A DNA stretch of 64,000 nt from VRUE01 sp963788975 (GTDB taxonomy: Bacteria; Actinomycetota; Thermoleophilia; Solirubrobacterales; 70-9), in the NCBI GenBank assembly GCA_963788975.1, contig CAWBIJ010000004.1:496001-560000 (forward strand), written 5' to 3'. Position 1 is the first letter of the stretch; each line of letters starts with the position of its first letter. Below, piece by piece: positions 62,973 to 64,000 of the stretch. Position numbers and translations under genes: made by a program. The notes beneath the pieces are model-generated. The model was not told the origin of the DNA, searched no databases, and saw only the letters and a program-made list of their open reading frames with translations.

Positions 62973-64000
<1,028 letters not shown>

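Overview
The window is about 64 kb of high-GC actinobacterial chromosome. It most resembles the Thermoleophilia/Solirubrobacterales. That placement is my inference from gene order (ftsE-ftsX-S41 peptidase-RNB nuclease-smpB; rpmE-DUF1385-prfA-prmC-sua5), codon use, a tmRNA tag ending in ALAA, and one secreted protein of a type I associate with that order. It is almost entirely housekeeping DNA. I found no prophage, CRISPR array, transposase or tRNA gene.

Layout. 1-4000: partial ABC-F ATPase, metallo-beta-lactamase-fold hydrolase, DUF1697 protein, peroxiredoxin and UppP. 4234-4965: an AT-rich secreted protein unlike anything around it. 5213-5571: tmRNA (ssrA), divergent from a flavin disulfide reductase. 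7088-13751: ftsE-ftsX-S41-RNB-smpB-HhH run. 13885-18514: transketolase, nadA, fpg, nadC. 18620-19631: ECF sigma factor and ogt, each with a +1 frameshift. 19628-26665: two alpha/beta hydrolases, a small acidic secreted protein, prfB with a programmed frameshift, secA and hpf. 26833-36021: comF, two sugar nucleotidyltransferases, ahcY, a SIS-domain isomerase, ugd, an LCP ligase and an M20 peptidase, probably feeding cell-envelope glycan synthesis. 36399-43620: complete ATP synthase operon. 43724-47283: WecA-like transferase, DUF354 protein and glyA. 47323-51050: a membrane protein, a lysyl-oxidase-like protein, two MlaE permeases and a GntR regulator. 51080-54879: sua5, prmC, prfA, DUF1385 and rpmE (translation termination and tRNA/ribosome functions). 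54959-58764: GGDEF protein, TetR/hydrolase pair and small ORFs. 58921-64000: ETF-quinone oxidoreductase, etfA, etfB and both subunits of a split methylmalonyl-CoA mutase, with four frameshifts in the large subunit at the window edge.

The most unusual content is between and inside genes. Two families of long folded DNA elements share one architecture: a conserved core inside an 18-30 bp outer stem whose sequence differs at every locus yet is almost perfectly self-complementary. Family 1 has three copies (6976-7089, 21062-21160, 26721-26830) and shares a GGCTTGTACTTTTTC half. Family 2 has two inverted copies (36038-36184, 36247-36397) and shares a three-hairpin core with AGATTGCATATCGCCG. Most copies lie at stop codons. 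In addition, a 43-bp palindrome sits in frame inside prmC, and a 46-bp one lies between nadC and the sigma gene. These look like undescribed mobile or RNA-structured palindromic elements.

Other points: trans-translation (ssrA and smpB) is encoded within 4 kb; prfB keeps the CTTTGAC autoregulatory frameshift; the ETF operon starts behind a TetR-type palindrome; gntR appears to have a leaderless promoter embedded in two palindromes. Six +1 indels (sigma, ogt, four in the mutase) are more likely sequence errors than decay.
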